Origin: Methanosarcinaceae archaeon | GTDB lineage: Archaea > Halobacteriota > Methanosarcinia > Methanosarcinales > Methanosarcinaceae | Length of the DNA: 36,770 nt | Direction of reading: 5' to 3' | Assembly (NCBI GenBank): GCA_030655675.1 | Contig: JAUSPM010000224.1 | Span: 1-36,770, forward strand | Shown here: positions 24,653-32,366 of the stretch, piece after piece | How the letters are laid out: every line of letters starts with the position of its first letter | Numbering within the stretch: the first letter of the stretch is position 1 | The notes under the pieces: generated by a model | The model's database searches: none | What the model was told of the DNA's origin: nothing | Seen by the model: only the letters and a program-made list of their open reading frames with translations | Made by a program: the position numbers and the translations under genes

Positions 24653-25834
24653 ATGTTAGAAAATTTAGAAGATTTTAAAAAATATACCATACTTGGCGTC
24701 GACATGTACCCTGGTCGACTGATCAAAGGTACGTTGCTCTACTATATGTGGATGGCAGGACTTCTGTTGATCCTGTTGATGGGACTTGCTTCCTACTTTA
24801 CCCAGTTGAAATACGGCATGGTCATTACCGGCAGCAGGAATGAAGTAAGCTGGAGTCTGTACATCATTGATTTCATATACTTCGTTGGTTTAGCGGCTGG
24901 TGGTTTGATCGTAGTATCAAGTGTCGAGCTGTTCGGTGTGAAGAAACTTAAACCGCTTCTGCGTATTGGTGTACTTCAGGCGATGTGTTGCGCAATTGTT
25001 GCCATAATATTCGTATCCACGGATATCGGGCATCCTGAGCGTTTCTATCGCTTCTTCTTAAGCCCGAACTTCAGTTCAATGATGTTTTATGACTTCATGG
25101 TACTTGGTGGATATACTGCATTAACCATTGTTGATCTGTGGGTGATGTTTGGTAGCGGAAAGAAATTCATGTATACTATGGCAGTCATCTCACTTCCGGC
25201 GGCTATCGGGTTGCACACAGTGACAGGATTAGTGTTTGGTCTTGCAAAATCAAGGCCTTCATGGTCAAGTGCTATCATGGGACCTCTGTTTGTATCATCT
25301 GCAATAACTTCATCTCTGGCACTTTTGATCCTTTTGGCCCTTATAATGCCAAAGTTCACTAACTTAAAGTCAGGTCCTGAGCAGGTGTTCCTTATGAGGG
25401 ATGCCCTGACCATTGCGATCCCTGTGGATGTGTTCTTCCTGTTCAGTGAGATAATTACTGTGCTGTGGCCGTATTCACAGAAACCTGAGCATCTGGTTGG
25501 TATTAATTTCATCCTGCATGGACCGTTTGCGTTCTCGCTGTTCGGTGAGATTCTACTGGCGTCCCTGATACCGTTTATCATTATATTGCATCCAAAACTG
25601 CGGCAGTCGATTCCGTGGATTGTGGCGGCATCAGTGATGGTTGTCGTGGGTGTTTATCTCAAGCGTATCTTCATTGTGATGGTGGGTATGTCAATATCTC
25701 CACTTGGTGAACTTGTAAGATATAGCCCGACACTTCCAGAGCTTATGGTGACGGCAGGCTGGTTCTCCCTTGCAGTGCTTTTGTTCACTGTCACTACAAG
25801 AATGCTGGATCTGGATCCAGGGGAAGAGCATTAA
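24653..25834 (+). CDS. NrfD/DsrP-like integral membrane subunit
   Basis: This is a 393-residue polytopic membrane protein, about ten helices, of the NrfD superfamily and closest in look to the DsrP/HybB branch. Family features are VSWSLYIIDFIYFVGLAAGG, then VSTDIGHPERFYRFFLSPNF with conserved Glu/Arg, and GLHTVTGLVFGLAKSRPSW. The ATG at 24653 is preferred over an overlapping GTG at 24644 because agggtga gives a good spacer. The upstream gene's stop is 5 nt before the ATG. It is followed by a terminator (25866-25889). It would exchange electrons with the lipid-soluble carrier pool; direction is unknown. Confidence 0.88.
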   Translation: MLENLEDFKKYTILGVDMYPGRLIKGTLLYYMWMAGLLLILLMGLASYFTQLKYGMVITGSRNEVSWSLYIIDFIYFVGLAAGGLIVVSSVELFGVKKLKPLLRIGVLQAMCCAIVAIIFVSTDIGHPERFYRFFLSPNFSSMMFYDFMVLGGYTALTIVDLWVMFGSGKKFMYTMAVISLPAAIGLHTVTGLVFGLAKSRPSWSSAIMGPLFVSSAITSSLALLILLALIMPKFTNLKSGPEQVFLMRDALTIAIPVDVFFLFSEIITVLWPYSQKPEHLVGINFILHGPFAFSLFGEILLASLIPFIIILHPKLRQSIPWIVAASVMVVVGVYLKRIFIVMVGMSISPLGELVRYSPTLPELMVTAGWFSLAVLLFTVTTRMLDLDPGEEH

Positions 25835-25865
25835 GATACAGATTGCAGATCGTGTTGTAAAAAGT

Positions 25866-25889
25866 GGTGGCGTGTTCCACCATTTTTTT
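25866..25889 (+). terminator. Terminator of the second NrfD operon
   Basis: GGTGG (25866-25870) and CCACC (25877-25881) with a 6-nt loop are followed by seven T at 25883-25889. It lies 31 nt after the NrfD stop and before the cupredoxin gene. Confidence 0.75.
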
Positions 25890-25923
25890 GCAATATAGAT
25901 AGCTGCCATAAAGGTGATAATAA

Positions 25924-26349
25924 ATGGGAAAATCTGTAAGGAATGCAATATTATTCGTGCTAATCATGCTTCTTGCTACTGTCCTGTCTGGTTTTATGGA
26001 TTCTGATCCGTCAACCGAGGAAATGTCGAAAATGAAAGATGGTATTGTGCCTCATGTCAACAGACCTGATGCTATTGTGCAGGATAGTGATGCGACCGTA
26101 TACGTGAATATCAAGGGTAGCGAGTTTGTTCCCAATATAATTACTGTAAAAACAAACACCAAAGTGATATGGACTAACTGGCACCTGAATTCTCCTGAAC
26201 ATACTGTAACCAGCAACGATGAGATATTTGAAAGCGGGACGCTCAAAGTAGGGGACACCTTTTCATATATATTCAAGGAGCCCGGGGAGTATGATTACAG
26301 GTGCACTTTCCATTCTTATATGAAGGGAACTATAATTGTTGAAGAATAA
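25924..26349 (+). CDS. Amicyanin-like blue-copper protein (cupredoxin)
   Basis: This is a 141-residue exported or membrane-anchored protein with N-terminal helix NAILFVLIMLLATVLSGF. The C-terminal 85 residues form a cupredoxin domain. The type 1 copper ligands are visible: His93 (in SPEHTVTS), Cys127, His130 and Met133. The C-x2-H-x2-M spacing is that of amicyanin rather than plastocyanin. An aggtgat Shine-Dalgarno precedes the ATG at 25924. It lies 90 nt after the NrfD operon, beyond a terminator, so it may be a separate transcript. It is probably an extracytoplasmic one-electron carrier; its partner among the nearby cytochromes is not known. Confidence 0.88.
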   Translation: MGKSVRNAILFVLIMLLATVLSGFMDSDPSTEEMSKMKDGIVPHVNRPDAIVQDSDATVYVNIKGSEFVPNIITVKTNTKVIWTNWHLNSPEHTVTSNDEIFESGTLKVGDTFSYIFKEPGEYDYRCTFHSYMKGTIIVEE

Positions 26350-26360
26350 ATTATAAATGA

Positions 26361-26419
26361 CATCGGGTCAGGCTGTTATCCAAGATGGATGGCATCAGGA
26401 CCAGATGTATTCTTTTTTT
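26361..26419 (+). terminator. Imperfect hairpin and T-run after the cupredoxin
   Basis: Nested pairings are CATC/GATG, GGTC/GACC and ATCCA/TGGAT (around AGA), with bulges, and a T-run at 26413-26419. This looks like the cupredoxin terminator. Confidence 0.55.
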
Positions 26420-26480
26420 GTATTTGTTTACCTGATAAAATGTCGGTGCACATTTCAAATACCTAAAACCCCATGCAGCA

Positions 26481-26512
26481 ACCCGCCGTAGGCGGCATAT
26501 TCCATACCTACC
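26481..26512 (+). repeat. GC-rich hairpin repeat, left end of a MITE-like unit
   Basis: This holds GCCGTAGGCGGC followed by ATATTCC. It matches, inverted, 24 of 32 bases at 26782-26813, and a further copy occurs at 28431-28462. Between the two ends lie 269 bp without a gene. Confidence 0.7.
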
Positions 26513-26581
26513 ATCCTTTCGCATTCGCAAAATACGCAGTTTCTATGTAGAACAATCCATACAAAAACAGATGTTTTGACA

Positions 26582-26733
26582 ACGATTGAAACTTCGATGT
26601 GTATTCAGGGCAGTGTTGAAGGACGGTGCCGCGCTACGCGCGTGTGGTAGCATCGTTTTTATTTCCAATTCATTAATCCGCAACGCTACAACACAATTTC
26701 AAATCCGCTAAACAAATACTACGTTTTTTTTAA
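26582..26733 (+). repeat. Dispersed repeat, family B, copy 1
   Basis: Shared features with 28581-28706 are CGATTGAAA, a CAGGGCA block, a GCGCTACGCGCG hairpin, ATCGTTTTTAT and a final run near CTAAACAAA. The 26350-26864 gap (515 bp) contains no gene; it holds a terminator, this repeat and the GC-rich hairpins. Confidence 0.75.
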
Positions 26734-26781
26734 CGACAGCGTATTTGATGTTCTGAGAATGGTATGTTGGACTATGGGTTT

Positions 26782-26813
26782 GGTAGTGGCGGAATGCGCC
26801 GCCTGCGGCGGGG
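26782..26813 (-). repeat. GC-rich hairpin repeat, right (inverted) end of the MITE-like unit
   Basis: This is the reverse-orientation copy of 26481-26512; the core is GCCGCCTGCGGCGG, itself a hairpin. It ends 51 nt before the pyruvate kinase stop. Confidence 0.7.
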
Positions 26814-26864
26814 ATTGATGTTATGGTTTTTGTAGTAACCCGACACTTGAAAGTTGACGCGACA

Positions 26865-28277
26865 CTAGAACACTTCAACCTTGATCAGATTTGTAGTGCC
26901 TTCCACACCAATTGGTACCCCGGCAGTAATTACTACCGTACTTCCACTCTTGACCAATCCCATATTTTGAGCAATTTTCCGTGCCTTTTCGGTCATATCG
27001 TCAGTATCCAGCAATTTATCCACAGCCACTGCCACAACACCCCATACCAGGGAAAGCCGTGCAATAGTCCTGAGATCAGAACTTATGGCTATTATGGGCT
27101 GAGTGGGGCGGTAGCGGGCAATCATCCTTGCCGTACTGCCAGAACTGGTAGGCGTAATTATTGCAGCCGAACAAAGGGTGCATGCGGTCATGCTTGCAGC
27201 ATGACTTATGGCATCAGGGGTCGTCGCTCTCTCGGGAATCTCCCTTTTCCCCATAATTTCTAAAAAGTCAGTAGACTTTTCTGTATTTGCAGCGATCTTT
27301 GACATCACCGATACCGACTCCACAGGATAATTTCCCACAGCAGTCTCTTCGGAAAGCATCAGGGCATCCGTTCCATCAAGGACTGCATTGGCAATATCCG
27401 TAACTTCAGCACGCGTAGGGCGCGGATTATTCACCATGCTCATCAACATCTGGGTTGCCGTAATCACAGGTATTCCAGCTGCATTACATTTTCTGACAAG
27501 CATCTTCTGCATCAACGGTACTTTCTCAAACGGGATCTCAACCCCGAGATCACCCCTGGCGACCATAATACCATCAACAATGTTTATGATATCATCAATA
27601 TTTGACAAAGCCTCATGCTTTTCGATCTTGGCGATCACCGGTATATTGGCACCCTCATTCATTATGATGTTCTTTAGAATCTCAATATCTTTCGCCGTCC
27701 TGACAAAAGATAGCGCAATATAATCAACATCCTGCTCGATACCAAATCTCAAGTCATTTTCATCTTTGGGGGTGAGTACTGGGAGACCCATAGTGACAGT
27801 AGGTAAATTGATACCTTTATGCGAACTCAATATCCCACCAACCACAACACGGCAATTGATATCAGTTGACGTTGTCTCATTAACATTCAGTTCTATATTC
27901 CCATCACTCAGGAGTATCGTATCCCCTACTTCTACATCATCTGGGAGATCTCGATAATTCACACTCACCTGTAACTCATCACCAATAATATCCCTATTTG
28001 TGAGAGTAAATGTAGAACCACTCTTAAGCAATACATTTTCATTTTTGAACTCACCTATACGTATCTTCGGACCTGAAATATCCTGCAGGATAGCCACAGG
28101 CATACCCATTTCGTCGGACAGGGCACGGATGTTCTCAATGACCTTCCTGTGTTCCTCGTGAGTCCCATGAGAGAAGTTCAATCTTGCTACATTCATTCCG
28201 ACTTTGATAAGTTGCCTAAGAACATCAGGACTGCTGCTTGCAGGCCCAATGGTACACACAATTTTTGTTCTCCTCAT
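26865..28277 (-). CDS. pyk: Pyruvate kinase
   Basis: This enzyme converts phosphoenolpyruvate and ADP to pyruvate and ATP. It has 470 residues, the usual length. Landmarks are RRTKIVCTIGPASS at the start, LNFSHGTHEEH, the substrate/metal site IPVIAKIEKHEALSN ... VARGDLGVEIPFE, and TATQMLMSM. The C-terminal domain carries PTSSGSTARMIARYRP. The ATG at 28277 begins the canonical N terminus; no Shine-Dalgarno is seen, and duplicated TATA-like 12-mers lie 12-35 nt upstream (28289-28312). It is monocistronic and isolated, with repeat-rich gaps on both sides. In methanogen-related archaea it serves glycogen or central carbon metabolism. It has no link evident to the electron-transfer genes. Confidence 0.95.
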   Translation of the reverse strand: MRRTKIVCTIGPASSSPDVLRQLIKVGMNVARLNFSHGTHEEHRKVIENIRALSDEMGMPVAILQDISGPKIRIGEFKNENVLLKSGSTFTLTNRDIIGDELQVSVNYRDLPDDVEVGDTILLSDGNIELNVNETTSTDINCRVVVGGILSSHKGINLPTVTMGLPVLTPKDENDLRFGIEQDVDYIALSFVRTAKDIEILKNIIMNEGANIPVIAKIEKHEALSNIDDIINIVDGIMVARGDLGVEIPFEKVPLMQKMLVRKCNAAGIPVITATQMLMSMVNNPRPTRAEVTDIANAVLDGTDALMLSEETAVGNYPVESVSVMSKIAANTEKSTDFLEIMGKREIPERATTPDAISHAASMTACTLCSAAIITPTSSGSTARMIARYRPTQPIIAISSDLRTIARLSLVWGVVAVAVDKLLDTDDMTEKARKIAQNMGLVKSGSTVVITAGVPIGVEGTTNLIKVEVF

Positions 28278-28288
28278 TTGTATTTCCC

Positions 28289-28312
28289 TACACTTTTATG
28301 TACACTTTTATG
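28289..28312 (-). promoter_or_regulatory. Duplicated TATA-like 12-mer upstream of pyk
   Basis: CATAAAAGTGTA occurs twice in direct tandem on the minus strand (rc of 28289-28300 and 28301-28312). The far copy puts its ATAAAA about 30 nt before the ATG, consistent with a leaderless transcript. Confidence 0.45.
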
Positions 28313-28430
28313 TTATGAGTATGTCAGCTGTCAATATACTTGAAAATACCGCTTTTTTAGTATTTGTATAGCTGTTTTAAAATGACTTCGTAAATGAAAT
28401 TATTCGATTTGAAACTAAAAACAGTGCGAC

Positions 28431-28462
28431 CGCCCGCAGGCGGCACGTTTCGTCCATACCAA
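28431..28462 (+). repeat. GC-rich hairpin repeat, third copy
   Basis: The core CCGCCCGCAGGCGGC and trailing CATACC align with 26481-26512. It lies just left of the family A copy at 28468. Confidence 0.65.
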
Positions 28463-28467
28463 TTTGA

Positions 28468-28527
28468 ACGAGAAAATCCTCGCTATGCTCGGATTTACTC
28501 GCACTATATATTTATAAAATATATACT
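28468..28527 (-). repeat. Family A palindromic repeat, left inverted end
   Basis: These 60 bases, read on the minus strand, match 57 of 60 with 28709-28768. The hairpin arms are CGAGAAAATCC and GGATTTACTCG. Confidence 0.85.
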
Positions 28528-28580
28528 ATGAACTAAATAGTTAGCAAAGCATTTATTAAAACTTGTGGAATGTGCAGATA

Positions 28581-28706
28581 GCGATTGAAAATTCAATATG
28601 TATGCAGGGCAATGCGCGCTACGCGCGTGAGGTGAATCGTTTTTATCATGAACTAATTAAACACTCTGTAACACAACGCTACACCATTTAAACAAAAACC
28701 TTTTTT
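28581..28706 (+). repeat. Dispersed repeat, family B, copy 2
   Basis: This contains CGATTGAAA, the GCGCGCTACGCGCG hairpin (about 28614-28627) and AATCGTTTTTATCATGAACT, then an AACACAACGCTAC block. It is flanked by inverted family A copies. The 28278-28891 gap (614 bp) has no gene. Confidence 0.75.
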
Positions 28707-28708
28707 AT

Positions 28709-28828
28709 AGTATATGTTTTATAAACATATAGTTCGAGTAAATCCGAGCATAGCGAGGATTTTCTCGTAGTATATATTTTATAAACATATAGTTCGAGTT
28801 AATGCGAACGAAGTGAGCATTTTCTCGT
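28709..28828 (+). repeat. Two tandem 60-bp family A units
   Basis: Unit 1 (28709-28768) and unit 2 (28769-28828) match at 52 of 60 positions with no gap. Four of the eight differences form two compensating base pairs in the predicted hairpin stem. Confidence 0.85.
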
Positions 28829-28855
28829 TACCAACCTTTCACCAACACCGCCATC

Positions 28856-28865
28856 TATATTTATA
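28856..28865 (+). promoter_or_regulatory. TATA-like box of the PUA/PP-loop gene
   Basis: TATATTTATA is centred about 31 nt upstream of the ATG at 28892, which has no Shine-Dalgarno. A leaderless transcript is likely. Confidence 0.5.
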
Positions 28866-28891
28866 GTTTAAAAATAACTATCCCATTCACA

Positions 28892-30973
28892 ATGCAATCA
28901 CACAAGTATAAAACGGGTATACAAAATAAATTTGTCAACCCAAAATTTCATTCAGGAACGCAAGAGCATGGACGCTCTAAAAAGCATAGCAACCATATTG
29001 TCAATTACGAAAATGATTACATATTCTGGTGCCATGAATGCAATGTTCCACTCCTTGAGCCGCAGTGTTTTACCTGTAAAAACGACGGTATCGGGCTGCA
29101 ACTTTCACAACCCGCGGATGTCCGTTTCTGTTCACCATTTGAACGCAAGATACTTGCAAACCAATTGGTGTCGACATACGGCTGCGACCCTCTCGGCGAC
29201 AGGATAATCCTGCTAAACAAGATCCCTGGCGATGACAAGACCGATGAGGTTATTGTAGATGGTTTGCATTTCGGGGTTTTGCGGTTTGACCTGTCCATAA
29301 TGGATTACAAGTTCGATCTCCTGTCCGAAGGTGCAAAAATTCTTCTTGCGCACACAGAAAATAAAACCGTTGTGACAAAAAGATCGACACGACATCTCAG
29401 CGGCAAGAACATTGGTTTTGACCAGATAGAAAACTACACAGATGACATTAAAAAAGGCAATCCCATTCTTGTAGTATCTGGAAAATTAACTGGTTTTGGC
29501 ACTGCATATACTGATAGTTCAGATTTCAGTTCCACACAAGGCGCTGTTCTGAAGATCAAAAAGATCGACAGCAACCCTGCTGTCCTGAATGAAAAAATAC
29601 CGAACATGGATGATATCGTAAACGCCAACCTTCCATATATCAGGCAACTTGGCAAGAACGCCATGAACACCATCAAAGGTATAGCGAATCAAAAACAACA
29701 TCAAGATCTGCCGGTACACGTGTCATTCAGTGGTGGGAAAGATAGTCTTGTCGTACTTGACCTTGCACAAAGTGCGCTCAAAAATAAATCTGTAAAAGCA
29801 TTCATTGTAAACACAGGTCTTGAATTTCCGGAAACGATCGACTTTGCAAGAGATTACTGTAAACAGAACAATATCGACTTACATGAAGCCGATGCAGGTG
29901 AAGCCTTTTGGGAGCATCTGGAAAACTTTGGCCCGCCTGCCAAGGATTTCAGATGGTGCTGCAAGGTTTGCAAACTTGCACCTGCAAGCACTGTCATTGA
30001 AGAATGTGCAAAGAACAGCGCAGTATGTCTTACGATCGACGGAAAGCGGAAACACGAATCATTCTCCCGCGCCCGTGTTGCTGCATCTGAGATGAACCCG
30101 TTCGTGCCGGATCAATTAAACATATTCCCGATACGCGATTGGAGAGCGATCGAGGTCTGGTTGTATATCCATTGGCGTGGATTGGCATACAATCCCCTCT
30201 ATGACATGGGATTTGAAAGGGTCGGATGCTACATGTGCCCTGCAGCATTGTCTGCCGAGTACAAGAGAATGGGAGAGTTGCACCCGGAAATGTACGATCG
30301 ATGGAACAATTATCTTCTTGAATGGGCAAAATCCCATGGATTGTCCGATGAGTTCATAGAACACGGATTCTGGCGCTGGAAGGAACTGCCACCAAAGATG
30401 CTGAAACTTGCCGAGGAACTTGGTATTGGAATAACTCCTGCTAAGGGGGGCGATGGGAAATCATTCAGCATACATGTGACCTCGGGTGTATCACCATGCA
30501 AAGCAGGTGGCTTTTCGGTTGAAGGTATTGTACGTGGCGTTTCCACAATCGATGCTGCAAATGTGATGAACATTATTGGGAAAAATGTATATTCAGAAGA
30601 ACTCGGCATGCTGCGAGTGGAGGCTGATGATGATAATTATAATTATAAGGGTGGCATCAACATGTTCGCAACAGGCAGCATATTGGTAAACGCGAACACA
30701 AAAGAAGAAGCTCTTGCACTTTTTAAAGATTGTGCAAAACAACTGATGAGAGTGAACAAGTGTACAAAATGCGGGATATGTATCAAAGTGTGTCCTGCAG
30801 ATGCGATACGTATCAATAATAATGGTAGTGGCGGTAGTAATGGTAATGGCGGATTACAGATTGATGATTCATGCACTAAATGTGGGAAATGCACAGAAGC
30901 CTGCGTGGTGATCAAATATTTTGACAAACTCATGCCGGATTCGGCTGTATTGTCAAAAGATCGTGAGAAATAA
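28892..30973 (+). CDS. PAPS-reductase-like PP-loop protein with zinc ribbon, PUA domain and C-terminal ferredoxin domain
   Basis: This 693-residue archaeal fusion has several parts. An N-terminal zinc ribbon CHEC...CFTC is near residue 45-60. A PUA-like RNA-binding domain follows (about residues 115-210; VDGLHFGVLRFDL, then KKGNPILVVSG). The PP-loop ATPase domain has SGGKDS at residues 280-285. Cys356-Cys357 and Cys446-x2-Cys449 form the CC/CXXC pattern that binds a [4Fe-4S] cluster in APS reductases. The C terminus has two ferredoxin motifs (Cys624 on, Cys661 on) separated by an Asn/Gly-rich insert. Such proteins are usually named PAPS reductases; the PUA domain suggests an RNA-thiolation role instead or as well. 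Both are inference. Confidence 0.8.
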   Translation: MQSHKYKTGIQNKFVNPKFHSGTQEHGRSKKHSNHIVNYENDYIFWCHECNVPLLEPQCFTCKNDGIGLQLSQPADVRFCSPFERKILANQLVSTYGCDPLGDRIILLNKIPGDDKTDEVIVDGLHFGVLRFDLSIMDYKFDLLSEGAKILLAHTENKTVVTKRSTRHLSGKNIGFDQIENYTDDIKKGNPILVVSGKLTGFGTAYTDSSDFSSTQGAVLKIKKIDSNPAVLNEKIPNMDDIVNANLPYIRQLGKNAMNTIKGIANQKQHQDLPVHVSFSGGKDSLVVLDLAQSALKNKSVKAFIVNTGLEFPETIDFARDYCKQNNIDLHEADAGEAFWEHLENFGPPAKDFRWCCKVCKLAPASTVIEECAKNSAVCLTIDGKRKHESFSRARVAASEMNPFVPDQLNIFPIRDWRAIEVWLYIHWRGLAYNPLYDMGFERVGCYMCPAALSAEYKRMGELHPEMYDRWNNYLLEWAKSHGLSDEFIEHGFWRWKELPPKMLKLAEELGIGITPAKGGDGKSFSIHVTSGVSPCKAGGFSVEGIVRGVSTIDAANVMNIIGKNVYSEELGMLRVEADDDNYNYKGGINMFATGSILVNANTKEEALALFKDCAKQLMRVNKCTKCGICIKVCPADAIRINNNGSGGSNGNGGLQIDDSCTKCGKCTEACVVIKYFDKLMPDSAVLSKDREK

Positions 30974-31066
30974 CAGGAACAACGTACACAAAGAGTGAAT
31001 TATTAATACTGTTGTATTTATTATAGTATATACTCAATTGAATGTGAAAATTCTAACAGGTGTTCA

Positions 31067-32125
31067 ATGGAAAATACTAATCCGGATGGAATTTCTGTAC
31101 TTATAGATTACAAGTGGAAGATTGCAATAAGTATAGCTATTGCCATCCTTCTTGCTGTTGCGGTCATAGTTGTTTTACCACTTGCAGATGGTATTGTACT
31201 TGGACTTGTTTTCGCATATATCTCACGCCCGATATACTTAAAATTTAAAGGACACAGGAAAATCGGGGCATTTGTTGCTACAATGTTTATCGTAATACCG
31301 ATGATAATCATACTCGGAAGTGGTTTAATTGAAATTATTAACCAGATCACGTGGATTGTGAATAATCAAGCTCAAGTTATTGGAAGTGTGTTCGATTTTA
31401 TAAGGAATATTGCTTTCCCTGAAAGTGTACATCAGCAACTCCAACAATTTACATGGGATTTTTCGACAATAATATTACCACTTATCGGCAAAATTGGTTT
31501 GGTTTCATATGCACAGAGCATCGCAATGTTTTTTGTAAATCTACTGATATCAATAATAGTATGCTTTTTCTTACTTGCAGACGGGGATGGGTTGTATAAC
31601 GCCATTATTAAATTGACCTCAAAAGATCAACAAAGCATTGTTGAAAGGTACTCATATCATCTTGACATGATACTCAATGGTGTTTTCATTGCCAACGCAT
31701 ACGCGGCACTCTTTGTCAGTATTACATCGCTATTTGTATTCTATGCTTTTGGTTTTCCACACATACTTGCACTGGCAACTCTTATTTTCATTGCATCTAT
31801 AATCCCGATGTTTGCAGGTTACATGGTAATATTGCCGCTCTCAATTATTCGCTACTTTGACGCAGGATTCCAAAGTGCGGCTTTATTCTTTGTCGTCGCA
31901 TCGCTTCTGATATATGCACCTCCTGAACTGATTCTTAAACCGTATTATGCAAGTGTAAAATCAAACATACACCCACTTTTATTGATGCTGGCATTTTTGG
32001 GCGGTGCTTTCGTAGGCGGAATTGCAGGTCTTTTCGCTGCACCGATACTACTTGGTGCATTGGTTGCTGCATATCGGGTGTATGTGGAACAGATGCAGAC
32101 CGAAGAGAGTTCGACAATTGCTTGA
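31067..32125 (+). CDS. AI-2E family (PerM-like) membrane protein
   Basis: This 352-residue polytopic protein has the typical AI-2E/PerM layout: two N-terminal helices (WKIAISIAIAILLAVAVIVVL), an amphipathic central region of about 80 residues, and five or more C-terminal helices. Family features include LVFAYISRPIYLKFKG, FFLLADGDGLYNAI, and FLGGAFVGGIAGLFAAPILLG near the end. The ATG at 31067 follows caggtg. Members export small molecules or act as Na+/H+ antiporters; substrate here is unknown. It is followed 13 nt later by a 42-aa membrane peptide on the same strand, probably co-transcribed. Confidence 0.88.
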   Translation: MENTNPDGISVLIDYKWKIAISIAIAILLAVAVIVVLPLADGIVLGLVFAYISRPIYLKFKGHRKIGAFVATMFIVIPMIIILGSGLIEIINQITWIVNNQAQVIGSVFDFIRNIAFPESVHQQLQQFTWDFSTIILPLIGKIGLVSYAQSIAMFFVNLLISIIVCFFLLADGDGLYNAIIKLTSKDQQSIVERYSYHLDMILNGVFIANAYAALFVSITSLFVFYAFGFPHILALATLIFIASIIPMFAGYMVILPLSIIRYFDAGFQSAALFFVVASLLIYAPPELILKPYYASVKSNIHPLLLMLAFLGGAFVGGIAGLFAAPILLGALVAAYRVYVEQMQTEESSTIA

Positions 32126-32138
32126 CATGGTGGGTATG

Positions 32139-32267
32139 ATGGTTGAAGACAAAAAGAATATCGGGATTTTGATCGGCAAGTTCATCTGGCTGATCTTTGG
32201 ATTGGTTATAATAATTACAGTCGGAATGTATCTTTATATTATGATCACGAAGTTGTTTTTCTCATAG
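32139..32267 (+). CDS. Small single-span membrane protein (42 aa)
   Basis: It starts at ATG 32139 with ggtgg (32129-32133) 5 nt upstream; ATGs at 32127 and 32136 lack a proper spacer. The product is MVEDKKNIGILIGKF, then a hydrophobic helix IWLIFGLVIIITVGMYLYIM, ending ITKLFFS. It begins 13 nt after the AI-2E-family gene. No family is recognised; a partner subunit of that transporter is possible. The open frame extends upstream inside the transporter gene, but that part is out of frame with it and has no ribosome-binding site. Confidence 0.6.
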   Translation: MVEDKKNIGILIGKFIWLIFGLVIIITVGMYLYIMITKLFFS

Positions 32268-32366
32268 TCACATATTCTCAGATTTATGCCTAATGTCCTT
32301 TTTTGAAAAAGATTATAAGCAATTGGCATAATTAAGTGCAAACACATTATCCATACAGGTGAAATT

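Noticed and set aside
26350..26864. Replication origin in the repeat-rich gap
   Set aside because: No orc1/cdc6 gene or origin-recognition-box-like repeats are near; the repeats fit the dispersed families instead.
26823..27263. 146-aa plus-strand frame opposite pyruvate kinase
   Set aside because: The overlap is almost complete with pyk; no family pattern or ribosome-binding site is seen. It is a shadow frame.
28709..28828. CRISPR array in the tandem 60-bp units
   Set aside because: Only two units occur, they adjoin with no unique spacers, and copies are dispersed singly elsewhere. They are palindromic repeats, not CRISPR.
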